Shown here: positions 47,593 through 58,100 of the stretch, in pieces | Position numbering within the stretch: position 1 is the first letter of the stretch | Layout of the letters: the number at the start of each line of letters is the position of its first letter | Origin: Planctomycetaceae bacterium | GTDB lineage: Bacteria; Planctomycetota; Planctomycetia; Pirellulales; Pirellulaceae | NCBI GenBank assembly: GCA_027487485.1 | Contig: JAIYDN010000069.1 | Coordinates: forward strand, 33,197-97,196 | DNA length: 64,000 bases | Reading direction: 5' to 3' | Notes under the pieces: generated by a model | What the model saw: only the letters and a program-made list of their open reading frames with translations | What the model was told of the DNA's origin: nothing | The model's database searches: none | Translations under genes and position numbers: made by a program

Positions 47593-48507
47593 TCAGATCT
47601 CCACTTGCCCGTCGATACAAGTGACGCTGTGCCCACCGATCCAGATATTTCCCTCGTCATCGCGTTCCACAAAGACTCGTCCTCGTCGGGCGAGTGCTGT
47701 GCCTTGAGCGGCGACGTAACGCTCTGGGGCCAAACCAGCTTCGATGAACCACTGCGCCAGAGCTGCATTCAAACTTCCCGTCACGGGGTCTTCGGTCATG
47801 CCATTGTTGCCAGGGAAGAACGCTCGCACTTCAAACTGTGTGTCCCCTTCTGCTCTTGGCCCGACCACTCCAATATCCAACCCAGAAAGCAAAGTTAGTT
47901 CGGGCTTGATTGCCAAAACGTCTTCTGCACTGCGAAGCATTACTGCACGCCAATTCGGGCCGTTGTCGCACCAAGAGTGTGCCGTGATCTCGGCTCTCGA
48001 AATCCTCAGCCCACGGGCTATCTGTTCCACGTCACATTCATCCAGCGGGCCGCTCTTGATTCGCGGAGGCGCTGCGAATGCTAGTCGCGAACCCTCTCTG
48101 CGAATTCTTACCAAACCTGCGCCACACTCCTGAATGATGGTTGCCCCCTTCGGCGAACCACCACTCTCCAGCCACGCATGGCAAGTGCCCAAGGTAGGAT
48201 GCCCCGCAAAAGGAAGTTCGCGACCAGGGCAGAAGATACGGACACGGTAATCTGCACCGGCGGCTGCACCTTGCGGAGTGGGAGGGAGCAAGAACGTGCA
48301 TTCAGAAAGATTCGTCCAATTGGTGAAGTGCTGCATGGCGGCCGTTTCGAGTCCTTCGCCATCCATGACAACAGCCAAGGGGTTGCCGAGATAAGCCTCA
48401 TCCGTAAAGACATCCATCTGTTTGAATCTTCGCTGCACCATTTTGACTAGCTCCAGGATCGTGAAAACATTCATTGTACGATTTTCAAGATCACCGTCAC
48501 GTAGCAT
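47593..48507 (-). CDS. PhzF family phenazine biosynthesis-like isomerase
   Basis: FKQMDVFTDEAYLGNPLAVVMDGEGL..MQHFTNWTNLSECTFLLPP...YRVRIFCPGRELPFAGHPTLGTCHAWLE...GMTEDPVTGSLNAALAQWF. Start likely internal to the ORF. Confidence 0.93.
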   Translation of the reverse strand: MLRDGDLENRTMNVFTILELVKMVQRRFKQMDVFTDEAYLGNPLAVVMDGEGLETAAMQHFTNWTNLSECTFLLPPTPQGAAAGADYRVRIFCPGRELPFAGHPTLGTCHAWLESGGSPKGATIIQECGAGLVRIRREGSRLAFAAPPRIKSGPLDECDVEQIARGLRISRAEITAHSWCDNGPNWRAVMLRSAEDVLAIKPELTLLSGLDIGVVGPRAEGDTQFEVRAFFPGNNGMTEDPVTGSLNAALAQWFIEAGLAPERYVAAQGTALARRGRVFVERDDEGNIWIGGHSVTCIDGQVEI

Positions 48508-48637
48508 GATGCTGTGTTTAGGACTCTCAGCAGAAGTTACAATGCTGCGAGCTTGAGATGGTTGACGGCACTGTGATTAGGTGGGCGGAGCCTCCAAGGC
48601 AGTGCGTGCCCAGGCAGAGCCAGGGTACGAGAGCAAT

Positions 48638-48865
48638 TCATTTGCTAGCTGAGACAGACAACTGCTCGACTTTGGTTATACATACCAAGGCCAGCCACAG
48701 GGCGCGGTATCGTCCGTCTTCGCCACGCCTCATAAGGTAGCACGTGGTGCTGTCGACGGCCACATCTCTCAAGCTTTCGATTTCGTAACACGATCCATCA
48801 TTCATGGTTACACGCACGGGTCCGTGTTCAATCGCCTGCAGGAGCGTTTCGCGATCCATATTCAT
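48638..48865 (-). CDS. Small hypothetical protein
   Basis: MNMDRETLLQAIEHGPVRVTMNDGSCYEIESLRDVAVDSTTCYLMRRGEDGRYRALWLALVCITKVEQL. Confidence 0.5.
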   Translation of the reverse strand: MNMDRETLLQAIEHGPVRVTMNDGSCYEIESLRDVAVDSTTCYLMRRGEDGRYRALWLALVCITKVEQLSVSASK

Positions 48866-48966
48866 TCCACCGGAGCAACAGAATCGATCTAGAAGGGAAA
48901 CCAACTACATTACAGTATTGTACGCCAAGTTTTCGGATGGGGCAACAAATCAGATCTTCCCTCGTT

Positions 48967-48999
48967 CCCTCGTGCCCAGGCTCCGTCTGGGTACGAGGG
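48967..48999. repeat. 13-bp-stem hairpin (REP-like or terminator) downstream of the methyltransferase gene
   Basis: CCCTCGTGCCCAG-gctccgt-CTGGGTACGAGGG. Confidence 0.8.
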
Positions 49000-49006
49000 T
49001 GAACGA

Positions 49007-49861
49007 TCAATTTTTCCAACCCTGACTCAACTTGCGGATGTGTTCCGGGTTCGAACCGCAGCAGGCACCGATGATTTGTGCAGACCAGGTTTGTGCTTGT
49101 TGGAGATAGCCTTCGGGGTCGGTGGAGTCGGTGTTGGTCCAGCCTTGTTCATCGTCTACGTAGCCGATGTTACCATAGGCCATGAGCGGGAAGTCTTCAC
49201 CACATACGGTGCGTAACTCGGTGAGTGGCTGAGCAATGGTATGGGCCGGCATGCAGTTCACACCCAGTGCTTTGACTCCGAGTGGCATGAGCAATTCGGC
49301 GGCATGAGTGAGTGTCTCACTGGAGAGAACGCGGCCTTTCTTATCGCAGACAAATGTGACCCATGTGGGTAGGCCAGTGGCAATAGCGATCTTGGCGGCA
49401 ATCACCGCTTCGCCGATGGAATTCATCGTCTCGATGAGAAGTAAGTCAACGCCACCGTCCACTAAATGTTCAATGCGTTCGGTATGCTCGTCGAGGCATT
49501 CTTTGGCGGGCGGCACGAGATCGGGGCGATAACAATCCTCAAGTGTAGAAAGGGAGCCGGCGATGAGCGCTGGCTTTCCAAATTCAGCAACTGCCTCTCT
49601 GGCTATGGCTACTGCGCGCAAGGTTAGCTCTCGAGCGGAGAAGCCTTTGCCAGCCAGGACTCGTCGGTGGGTGCGAAAGGTATTGGTGGTGATGATGTCC
49701 GCACCGGCGAAGAGGTAATCCAGATGAACCTGGCGTAGGACATCTAGCCCTGCGTCCGTGGTGAGCGCATTGGCCGACCATAAAGGCAAACCGGTGTCTA
49801 TACCACGGCGATTGAGTTCAGTGCCAGTGGCACCATCTAATAGAAGTCGTTTCGAGTTCAC
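49007..49861 (-). CDS. Homocysteine S-methyltransferase family protein
   Basis: LLLDGATGTELNRRGIDTGLPLWSANAL...ITTNTFRTHRRVL...LLLIETMNSIGEAVIAAKIA...GVNCMP...IIGACCGSNPEHIRKL. Confidence 0.92.
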   Translation of the reverse strand: MNSKRLLLDGATGTELNRRGIDTGLPLWSANALTTDAGLDVLRQVHLDYLFAGADIITTNTFRTHRRVLAGKGFSARELTLRAVAIAREAVAEFGKPALIAGSLSTLEDCYRPDLVPPAKECLDEHTERIEHLVDGGVDLLLIETMNSIGEAVIAAKIAIATGLPTWVTFVCDKKGRVLSSETLTHAAELLMPLGVKALGVNCMPAHTIAQPLTELRTVCGEDFPLMAYGNIGYVDDEQGWTNTDSTDPEGYLQQAQTWSAQIIGACCGSNPEHIRKLSQGWKN

Positions 49862-49863
49862 GA

Positions 49864-50331
49864 TCAGGTATTATCCCTTCGGGAAAACAATCGTTCGAAA
49901 ACCACATAGCACGTTTCGCTGAAGCCGAGTCGCCGGTAACTTTCTCGCGCGGTTTCGTTTTCTCGCTCCATGTACAGGCGTATGCCGCAGCAATCTAGGT
50001 CCGCTTCACCGAGATCCTTAATGTGCGTGAAGAGCGTGCGGAACACTCCCTGGCTGCGAAAATCGGGATGAAGATAAACGCTTTGAATCCACCAAAGCTC
50101 GCCATTTCTCCAATCGCTCCACTCGAAGGTGTGCGCGGCTTGCCCTACGACTTGGCCATCAATCACGGCTACGAAGTACCTTCCCCTTTTGGATTCGGAA
50201 ACAAAACGACTGACTCCGTTGGTTACCGTCACGGGATCGAGTTCCCGTCCTTCGGTTTCACGGCACAGGGCGACATTAAACTGAGTGATGGTGTCCACGT
50301 CGGTGGATAAGGCCTGTCGGATCTCAATCAT
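49864..50331 (-). CDS. GNAT-family N-acetyltransferase
   Basis: Start at MIEIRQALSTDVDTITQFN; WWIQSVYLHPDFRSQGVFRTLFTHIKDLGE; RLYMERENETARESYRRLGFSET. Confidence 0.88.
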   Translation of the reverse strand: MIEIRQALSTDVDTITQFNVALCRETEGRELDPVTVTNGVSRFVSESKRGRYFVAVIDGQVVGQAAHTFEWSDWRNGELWWIQSVYLHPDFRSQGVFRTLFTHIKDLGEADLDCCGIRLYMERENETARESYRRLGFSETCYVVFERLFSRRDNT

Positions 50332-50401
50332 GGTTTGTTTCGTAAGTACCTGTTGTGCATTGGAAATCTCTAAGACAGGTTTTGAAACTTCTCGCCGATC
50401 G

Positions 50402-50481
50402 CCACCAACTTCACCCTCCCCAAACAGCGTTTGGGGAGGGGCAGCCCGCGGTAGCGTGGCTGGGGAGGGGCGTCCGCATCG
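50402..50481. repeat. Dispersed ~78-bp element with CCCTCCCCAAA..TTTGGGGAGGG hairpin, copy 1
   Basis: ccaccaacttcaccctccccaaacagcgtttggggaggggcagcccgcggtagcgtggctggggaggggcgtccgcatcg. Confidence 0.88.
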
Positions 50482-50619
50482 TTTGCAACTCGATGAACCG
50501 CGACCAGCTCTCCCCGGCAATCTCGCTTTTGGCTCGATTGACGACCCTCCCCGACCGCTTCGCTGGGAGGGTGAAGAGTGATTTTTGTGGTGATCAACGA
50601 GAATGGCCCTGATTTCACA

Positions 50620-53600
50620 CTACTTCTTAATGAGTTTTAGGTTTGCTTCGGCAAAGCCTTTGCCCATCTGAGCAAAGATTTTTGCGCTGCCAAAATAGTG
50701 GTAGCCGCCATTGGATGCGCCCTTGAGTGCTTCTTTATCTTTGGGTGAAAGGACTTCCTCTAAAGCGAGGTCGAGCTCCTTCTGATCCGTTTTGGTGATT
50801 CCCTCGATCCATGCATCGAGAGCAGCATAATGTGCAGCATCATGAGCGGCATCATGTTCTGGGGAGTCCGGTGAGTATTGGTCATTGGCATAGACCGCCA
50901 AGACGTTCTTTCCTTTCTTTAAATGTTGAGTCTGTTCTTGATCGAGAACGATAGATCGGTATTGAGGCTTGTCGTTCCACCAGATGTAGGTGTGAATCTT
51001 GTGGCCATTCAAGTAAACATGAAACCCTTGCCTCGCCAAAATCGCGATGCGGTAGGAATCGTAGTCGAGGTTATCTACTTCGAAAGTGGAACGCATGAGC
51101 AAGAATTCTTCTTTGCCCCATTTGGATGCATGTTTGTCCAACTTGATTCCGCTGTGGTTCCATACGCCCTTGCCGATGGGCGCTTTGCCTTCTGTCCATT
51201 GGCTGTCGTCGAAGTCAGGCTTAGACCAAGCCTCCATTCCGGCTGGTAGCGTGATGTCACGGAATCGCCTGTCGGTGAACTCTTCCAGTTTGTCTTTCTT
51301 TTCGGTGGCATCCACCGTGACGAAGCGCCAGTTTCGCTCCTGTGGCAAAGGCTCACCAATTGGCTTCCAGTACTTATCCCATTTTCGTTTCGTATTGAGC
51401 GTACCATCTGCTTTCAATGTGTGAGCGGTGCCGACGATATCGTTATACTCGCCTTGTTTGGGTTCTGCTGCTTCGATGTCACGATCCCAAAAAGGGGCGG
51501 TATCGACAGCAACCACATTTTCCTGGAACTCGGGCATGGAGGCGGGAGCGGCCATGGCTTTTCGGAAGTTGACGTTCTTTTCGCCATCGACACCGAGTAC
51601 GCCGATAACGAATGGCATCTGCGGGGCGTCAAGGTCGTTGCGCACGTCGCGGATGAAGTGTGCCAAGAGCCGCGAGTATTCGTCATAATTGCCATTCGGA
51701 TAAGTCTGGCCATCAACAAGATCATTGAAACCCTGAAGCCATACAAAACCCGCAACTTCATAACCCACTGCGGGATCATAAGCGGGGCAGACTCGAGCTG
51801 GATCTGCGAGCACCTTTTTCACGTGCTCGACCATCATTCGGTAAAACACACCTGAGGCAGCTTCCTTGTCTTCCTGCCATTTCTTTCGATCCTTTAGTTT
51901 GGGAATACCGTGGGCTCCGTTCGGGTGTTTGTCCCACTCCTCTTGTACCTGCTTGGGCAGTTGGTATGTCCCGGCACTGGGGGGACGAAATTCGGTATTG
52001 AGCGACCTGCCGCCCCAAGCGGTCTTGATGATCAGGATTGGTTCCTTCAGTTCCTTCTGCATTATAATCCCAAAGGTGAACTCAGGCCCGATCTTTCCAC
52101 CATCCTTGGTGGGTTGGTCTCCGCGTGCGCCAAAGCCTGCGGTCAATTTCCCCAAGCCTTCACCATTCGCGCTGCCATCATAAGGCCCGGTCAGATAGGA
52201 CATCCAGACCTTGTCACAGACGCGAGGCGTTCCATCGGGATTGCGCATTTCTTTGAGTAAGGGTGCGGTGGCTGGATCTTTGCCGATGTAGTCAAAGGTC
52301 CGGATTTCAGCATGCCCTTCCATGTTCGATTGGCCAGCAAGGATGAATACTTTGAGAGGGGTTTTCGCGGAATTACTCCCCTGCCCATTGGCTTTCTGCT
52401 GCTTTGCTACCGGTTCCGTTTGGTTGAGCCGGATGAGTTTGGGTGTGTCGGTCGATAGCTCAATGGCGCGAATCGTATCCCGTACCGACTTAGCTTTCCG
52501 CTTCATCAGTTCCGCTGGGAAGTCCTGTTCGTCCTTCTCGTAGTAGTCGGCGAGCTTAGTCAGTTCAGGTATAACCGACTTTGCATGGGTGCCATAGCTG
52601 AGAAGGATGGTCATCAGTTCCGGCGTCCGCAACTCGCTTGCCCATGGGTTTTGCTCCCTTGCATAACGGACGCATGCCTGGATCCCTTCTTCGATGCGAT
52701 GCGTGGCAAAGATGCGAAGCCCCTCTACTCGAATACCGTCAGCAAACATCTCACCACTCGGGGCTGGTTCGATGATCGCCTGATAGATGGCGGGGAATAG
52801 CGGCTTGATGTCTCGGGCAGAAAGGTTTTGGTAAACCGAACTGAAACTTCCTCGGGCATGGCCGTCTTCATTCTTTAGGCCAGCTCGCACCGCTTTGTAT
52901 AGCGATTCGCGGTCAACGCCATCCAGAGAACCACCGAGCATTCCGTCACCATCGAATAAGGCAAACGCGAGATAACGTTGTTGCATGCCGCGGGGATCGT
53001 TGACCTTGTCCACTTCAGCCAATAATTCCAACAGCTTCGGGACAGCGACTTTAGCTGCTGGCCCGATCTTGGCTAATGCATCTGCCGCTCTGACGCGGAG
53101 CCAAAGGTCCTTGTCGTCAAGGCATTTCTGCAACAAATCCACCGCCGGTTCGGCCCGCTGGCCAAGACTGCTAATGGCTTGGCATGCACCATAGCGTGCG
53201 TCGAGATTGGAAGCGTCGAGCAGTTTGACTATCGCTGGAATCGGCGCCTCTTTGCGACGGCCGAGCGCCATGGCGGCCCGCTCTCGAACGACTGGCGACC
53301 AACTGCCGAGCCGCTCAATAAGCTGATCGACAGTGAGTTTGTCGTACGTGCTAGTTCGGTCTTTGTTATCCCATCCACGGCCGTCGGCGATTAGAGATTC
53401 TGCAGCCCCCGTGTCCAGGCTCGGGACGAAAGACTTGCCAGCGCCGGTCAGCCGAATCTTCTTCAGCGGCATGGCGTAGGCCAACAGGTAAGTACCCGTA
53501 GCATCGAACCCGGCAAAGCTATCGTTGTCGGGTTCGGGAGGACCTTGGTGCGGGTAGCTTTCGTCCCAGCGACGTGCTAGGTCAAAGTACCATGTGCCGA

Positions 53601-54828
53601 ACTCGTTCATCCATGCTCCGGTGGCTTTTGGGCCGGAGAGCGCGACGCTCGGCATGGCCCAAAGCATGTTGAAATAATTACCGCAATGCCCGCAATCGCG
53701 CTCCGGCCCATGCGCCGCAACACTCATTCGCGAGAAGAACTCGGCACCGTTGGCTTCCCCCAGTGTATTGAACAGAACCGAAGCCATACCACACTTGCCG
53801 TTATCTTCGTGGCCCTCCATCCAAGGCGAATGATCGCCATAAGGGACCGACCCCTTGCCGATGTAGAAACGCAACAGCTTGGCGCTCCGTTCGATCGCTT
53901 CATCTACCACGACGTCCTTCACCCCGGCCTCGCGTGCCAGCGCCAAGCTGATTGTGAGAACCACGCCAGGTGAGTTCATCATGCCGTAACCACCCAAGCG
54001 GCCGTCCGGGATGGCGAATCCGTGGCCCCACGATCCAACCGCACTTTGCCCTTTAGCAGCTTCCAGTGCGAGTCGCTTCAGGCCCGGCAACACTGACTCA
54101 TCGCCAGTCGCCAGAACGTATTCAGAAAGGAACAACATGCAATAGCCGTAATACCAAGTTTGCATCGACTTGTCTGAATAGCTGGCTGCCCACTGGGCTT
54201 CTTTCTTCACCAACGGTAGGTGCTCGGGAATCCCGCTTGCCAACAAAGCGAGTGCATTCAGCGACCGTGGAATCGCGTCCATGTTGTCGTAACCGGAATC
54301 GGACATCCGCGACGCCAGCGCCTTACATCCCTGATCGAGCAGAAGTTTCGATTTGTCACAATCGAACGGAGCCGTTGCGCTGTAGCTACCGAGCACACGC
54401 AGATTGATCGCTACCTCTTCCGACGTACCAGCTCGCCAGCGAGTGAGGATGAGTTTGCCATTCCCCTCTTTCGTTTCGGCCATGGTGATCGCTTTACCGA
54501 GTTCTGTTCGAGGGTCGAAGGTGAACGGCTTGCCCCCCGCGCCGAGAATCACGTCACCAACTCGAAATGTGTCTGCGGCCGGAGACCCCTTGTCAACTTT
54601 CGTGACCAAAATCTGGCGTGCGTCTGTGGTCACCAACCTATCGCAAAAGATCCAGCCGCGAAGGCCAGTCGGGCCGAGGTTCCATTTATGCCGCGAGTCC
54701 TTCGGAATCTTCGCACCCTTTGTGAAGTCAGGAACGACGACTTGGTCTTGCGCAGTAGCTATTGTGAAATGCGAAAACACCAACATTAGGAGGATCGTTG
54801 CTATTCGCACCAGAGGGTTGATCATCAT
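50620..54828 (-). CDS. 1402-aa secreted multidomain protein: PDZ/DUF6288-like + HEAT repeats + sialate O-acetylesterase-like (SASA)
   Basis: ILVTKVDKGSPAADTFRVGDVILGAGGKPF (PDZ-like); HEAT (RYGACQAISSLGQRAEPAVDLLQKCLDDKDLWLRVRAADALAKIG); SASA KVFILAGQSNMEGHAE...AWGGRSLNTEFRPPS...GFVWLQGFNDLVDG. Confidence 0.85.
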   Translation of the reverse strand: MMINPLVRIATILLMLVFSHFTIATAQDQVVVPDFTKGAKIPKDSRHKWNLGPTGLRGWIFCDRLVTTDARQILVTKVDKGSPAADTFRVGDVILGAGGKPFTFDPRTELGKAITMAETKEGNGKLILTRWRAGTSEEVAINLRVLGSYSATAPFDCDKSKLLLDQGCKALASRMSDSGYDNMDAIPRSLNALALLASGIPEHLPLVKKEAQWAASYSDKSMQTWYYGYCMLFLSEYVLATGDESVLPGLKRLALEAAKGQSAVGSWGHGFAIPDGRLGGYGMMNSPGVVLTISLALAREAGVKDVVVDEAIERSAKLLRFYIGKGSVPYGDHSPWMEGHEDNGKCGMASVLFNTLGEANGAEFFSRMSVAAHGPERDCGHCGNYFNMLWAMPSVALSGPKATGAWMNEFGTWYFDLARRWDESYPHQGPPEPDNDSFAGFDATGTYLLAYAMPLKKIRLTGAGKSFVPSLDTGAAESLIADGRGWDNKDRTSTYDKLTVDQLIERLGSWSPVVRERAAMALGRRKEAPIPAIVKLLDASNLDARYGACQAISSLGQRAEPAVDLLQKCLDDKDLWLRVRAADALAKIGPAAKVAVPKLLELLAEVDKVNDPRGMQQRYLAFALFDGDGMLGGSLDGVDRESLYKAVRAGLKNEDGHARGSFSSVYQNLSARDIKPLFPAIYQAIIEPAPSGEMFADGIRVEGLRIFATHRIEEGIQACVRYAREQNPWASELRTPELMTILLSYGTHAKSVIPELTKLADYYEKDEQDFPAELMKRKAKSVRDTIRAIELSTDTPKLIRLNQTEPVAKQQKANGQGSNSAKTPLKVFILAGQSNMEGHAEIRTFDYIGKDPATAPLLKEMRNPDGTPRVCDKVWMSYLTGPYDGSANGEGLGKLTAGFGARGDQPTKDGGKIGPEFTFGIIMQKELKEPILIIKTAWGGRSLNTEFRPPSAGTYQLPKQVQEEWDKHPNGAHGIPKLKDRKKWQEDKEAASGVFYRMMVEHVKKVLADPARVCPAYDPAVGYEVAGFVWLQGFNDLVDGQTYPNGNYDEYSRLLAHFIRDVRNDLDAPQMPFVIGVLGVDGEKNVNFRKAMAAPASMPEFQENVVAVDTAPFWDRDIEAAEPKQGEYNDIVGTAHTLKADGTLNTKRKWDKYWKPIGEPLPQERNWRFVTVDATEKKDKLEEFTDRRFRDITLPAGMEAWSKPDFDDSQWTEGKAPIGKGVWNHSGIKLDKHASKWGKEEFLLMRSTFEVDNLDYDSYRIAILARQGFHVYLNGHKIHTYIWWNDKPQYRSIVLDQEQTQHLKKGKNVLAVYANDQYSPDSPEHDAAHDAAHYAALDAWIEGITKTDQKELDLALEEVLSPKDKEALKGASNGGYHYFGSAKIFAQMGKGFAEANLKLIKK

Positions 54829-55115
54829 CTCATTGTTCTTGGAGTTGGAGGAATACTTTTAGGAAAATTGATTTCCCTCGGAGTGGTTGTGATTGCCTAG
54901 CCGTGGCCTGGACGGCAAGTTATTGTTCAAGTAGCAAAGAAGGTGCATCTGCCGAGAAGCGATACCTGTGTGCACCGATTTGACCTTAGGTGAGGCTCAG
55001 CATCGGAACGACTACCCGTCGTATTGGACAGTCGTAATGGAACGCTACGTTTTGACCCAAGCTCAATTGTCGTCTCACTGAGGCATTTCGCAAGTACGCC
55101 TTCCTGGTTGCAATA

Positions 55116-58055
55116 ATGCCGATTGTGCGCATTTCAACGCGAAATTGTCCCGCTTGTGCAAGCATTTATGCCGCCAAAGAGTTGAGTTACACTGTGAAGG
55201 TCGCCACGAACGAGCAATCGTCGGTGGTGTCGATGAGATTTCCTACTCATTTGGGGCACTTGATGAACATAGCTGTGATGGATTCTCTTGTAAGGGTATT
55301 GGTGGTGGTATGCTTATTGCCAATAGCATTCTTCCATTCGTCGCTGGCAACGGAAGAGATAAACGCTCCAACCGAAGAATCCATCGCGGAAAAGAACACC
55401 GTCGAAGCAAATGACTCTTCGGCCGCAAGGCTTGATCAGCTCAAGCGTACGGGAATCAATCGTTCTCAGTATGGATCTGCACAAAACGTGCTCTTCGCAA
55501 ACAACACAGGTCCGGAGGCTCCTCCTGAACCGAAGCTTGAAGAGTTCAAGACCGTGATTGAGCCGATCTTAAGGAAAGCCTGTATCGATTGCCACGGTTC
55601 TGAAGATCCACAAGGCAATATTCGAATCGATACTCTTGATCCAAATCTGCATACCGGTGGTGATGTCGATTGGTGGAACGAGATCTTTGCGGTAGTCAGC
55701 AAAGGAGAAATGCCACCACCTGACAGTTCAGAGATGTCGGATGAAGAGAAAAAGAAAATCGTCGAATGGCTTTCGCATGAGTTGCAATCTGCATCGATTG
55801 CAAAACGCAATTCTGCAATCCATTCGTCTTTCCGACGAATGACTCGCTACGAATACAACTATGCGCTTCAGGACCTGTTGGGGCTCCCATGGGATTTCGC
55901 AAAAGATCTTCCCCCAGAAGCAAATTCCGAAGATGGTTTCCAAAACAGTTCGGAGTACTTGCATATGTCGGTGACCCAGTTCGAAACCTACTATCGATCC
56001 GCTCATGCAGCTTTGACTCGAGCGATCCACTTCGGTCCAAAGCCGGAAGCACTTTGCTGGGGTATCTCGATGACAGACGTTTCCAAACTGGAATGGGCGA
56101 AGCAAAAAGAAGAGGAAGCGAAGATAAGACAGGAGTTGAAAGACACCCCAGATAAACTAAAAATTGCACTTAAAAAACTAGAGAAGAAATTTCAGCATTC
56201 TCACTCTCGCAGCTTTTTCAGGGATTTAATCAATGGCCGTACGGTAGTCGCAGAATGGGATTACGACGAAGCGAAGTACGCAAACTTGCCCAGCAGTTCT
56301 CTTCCAAAACGACCCCATGACTTCAATCACATCGCGATCTTACCCGCAGGCCAATGGATCAATATCGAGCTTGGAGACCAGCTTCCCGACCAAGGTCCGA
56401 TGCGGGTCCGAGTTCGGGCTTCGCGAGCCGACTCGAAGAAAGACAATCCTCCAAGCCTACAGCTCTACTTTGGCTGGCAAGCGAGCAATGAGGGACGTGC
56501 CTTGCTTCCCGTAGGCCGGCACGATTGGGAAATCGCAGCGACAACGGTCGCACCGGCGTATTACGAATGGGAAATTGAACTCGGCGAAATCTATCCTCGC
56601 AACTCGGTTCGAGGTGATTCGCCCATGGGTGCTATGCCGAGCCCCTCCGAATACATTCGTTTGATGAACAGCTCCGCCTCAACGAACGACATCCAAATTG
56701 ACTACGTCGAGGTTCAATCTCCCGCTTTTGATCAATGGCCACCTTCATCTCACACTAACATCTTTCCAAGTCGGGAAGCAAACGAACTCGAATTGGACTA
56801 TACGAACCGCGTCTTTTCCAAGTTCATGGAGAGAGCTTGGCGTCGCCCAATCTCCCGTGATGAAATCGCACAAAAGATAAAGAGATATACCGAGATTCGA
56901 CCTAACTGTGAAAATGTGGAATCAGCAGCTCTCGAGATTCTCGCATCGGTCTTAGCGTCGCCTCATTTTCTTTATGTTGTTCCCGATCGATCTGCTGGAA
57001 GTCAACGAACTGAAAGCAAAGCTGAATCGGTTACTCGTGAAATGATCCCAAACCAAGAGCTAGCGACTCGTTTAGCATTATTTCTCTGGAGCAGCATTCC
57101 AGACGAAGAACTACTGCAAAGTGCACGCGATGGATCGCTCGGCACAACCGACGTGCTAAAAGCTCAAGTAGCCCGCATGCTCGCGGACCCGAAATCCAAA
57201 CGCTTCGCAGACCACTTTGTATCGCAATGGCTCAACATGGAGCTTCTCGACTTTCTTAATATTCAACAGAATGTTCCTGGATTTGATCCGTTGTTGAAAC
57301 AGGCCATGCGACAAGAGCCTGTGGAGCTGTTTCGAGAAATCCTGCGTTCTAATGCAAGCGTGTTAGATTTTCTGCACAACGATTACACGGTCGCTAATGA
57401 ACGTTTGGCGAGACATTATAGAATCGATGGCGTTTACGGGAACCATTTCCGGCGAATTTCATTAGACCCAAGCGACGTTCGGCGCGGTGGCTTGTTAACG
57501 CAAGCTGGATTGCTTGCGATGAATTCCGACTATCCGGACTCTCATCCCTTAAAGCGTGGCAAATGGGTCCTGGAAAGTTTGCTGAATGATCCGCCCCCGC
57601 CTCCGCCACCTGCTGTTCCTCAAATTGACTTGGCGAACCCTGAGATCGCCAAAATGACGTTAAAGGAACGAATCGAAGATCATCGTAATCACCCAGCCTG
57701 CATGGCATGCCATATGAAAATAGATCCATGGGGAATTGCGTTCGAAAACTACGATGCGATTGGCCACTGGAGAGACCAAGTCAACGGGAAGCCTGTCGAT
57801 GCTTCGAGTAAGCTCTACAACGAACAAACCCTGGATGGTATCGCTGGTTTAAAGCTGTTCCTGCTGGAGAACCGACAGGATCAATTTGTACAAGCTATGG
57901 TCCACAAATTGTCCACCTATGCCTTGGGCCGCCCCATAAAATTCGCAGACCGAGCCGACATCGAACGAATCACATCCCAAGTGCGATTGAAGGGTGATGG
58001 CCTTCAGACCATGGTGACGGAAATCGTATGCAGCGAATTGTTCCGAAGCCGATAA
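55116..58055 (+). CDS. DUF1592/DUF1588/DUF1585-type cytochrome-like protein
   Basis: CIDCHGSEDPQGNIRIDTLD; FRRMTRYEYNYALQDLLGLPWDFAKDLPPEANSEDGFQN; RRGGLLTQAGLLAMNSDYPDSHPLKRGKWVLESLLNDPPPPPPPAVP; HPACMACHMKIDPWGIAFENYDAIGHWR. Start probably internal (MNIAVMDSLVRV...). Confidence 0.92.
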   Translation: MPIVRISTRNCPACASIYAAKELSYTVKVATNEQSSVVSMRFPTHLGHLMNIAVMDSLVRVLVVVCLLPIAFFHSSLATEEINAPTEESIAEKNTVEANDSSAARLDQLKRTGINRSQYGSAQNVLFANNTGPEAPPEPKLEEFKTVIEPILRKACIDCHGSEDPQGNIRIDTLDPNLHTGGDVDWWNEIFAVVSKGEMPPPDSSEMSDEEKKKIVEWLSHELQSASIAKRNSAIHSSFRRMTRYEYNYALQDLLGLPWDFAKDLPPEANSEDGFQNSSEYLHMSVTQFETYYRSAHAALTRAIHFGPKPEALCWGISMTDVSKLEWAKQKEEEAKIRQELKDTPDKLKIALKKLEKKFQHSHSRSFFRDLINGRTVVAEWDYDEAKYANLPSSSLPKRPHDFNHIAILPAGQWINIELGDQLPDQGPMRVRVRASRADSKKDNPPSLQLYFGWQASNEGRALLPVGRHDWEIAATTVAPAYYEWEIELGEIYPRNSVRGDSPMGAMPSPSEYIRLMNSSASTNDIQIDYVEVQSPAFDQWPPSSHTNIFPSREANELELDYTNRVFSKFMERAWRRPISRDEIAQKIKRYTEIRPNCENVESAALEILASVLASPHFLYVVPDRSAGSQRTESKAESVTREMIPNQELATRLALFLWSSIPDEELLQSARDGSLGTTDVLKAQVARMLADPKSKRFADHFVSQWLNMELLDFLNIQQNVPGFDPLLKQAMRQEPVELFREILRSNASVLDFLHNDYTVANERLARHYRIDGVYGNHFRRISLDPSDVRRGGLLTQAGLLAMNSDYPDSHPLKRGKWVLESLLNDPPPPPPPAVPQIDLANPEIAKMTLKERIEDHRNHPACMACHMKIDPWGIAFENYDAIGHWRDQVNGKPVDASSKLYNEQTLDGIAGLKLFLLENRQDQFVQAMVHKLSTYALGRPIKFADRADIERITSQVRLKGDGLQTMVTEIVCSELFRSR

Positions 58056-58100
58056 ACGAATTACCATTTAGCATATACGACAAGCTTGCAAGGAAATGCC

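Noticed and set aside
48967-48999. Intrinsic terminator for the homocysteine methyltransferase gene
   Set aside because: Strong stem but no U-tract follows on the minus strand and a second copy exists at 48605, so it is recorded as REP-like instead.
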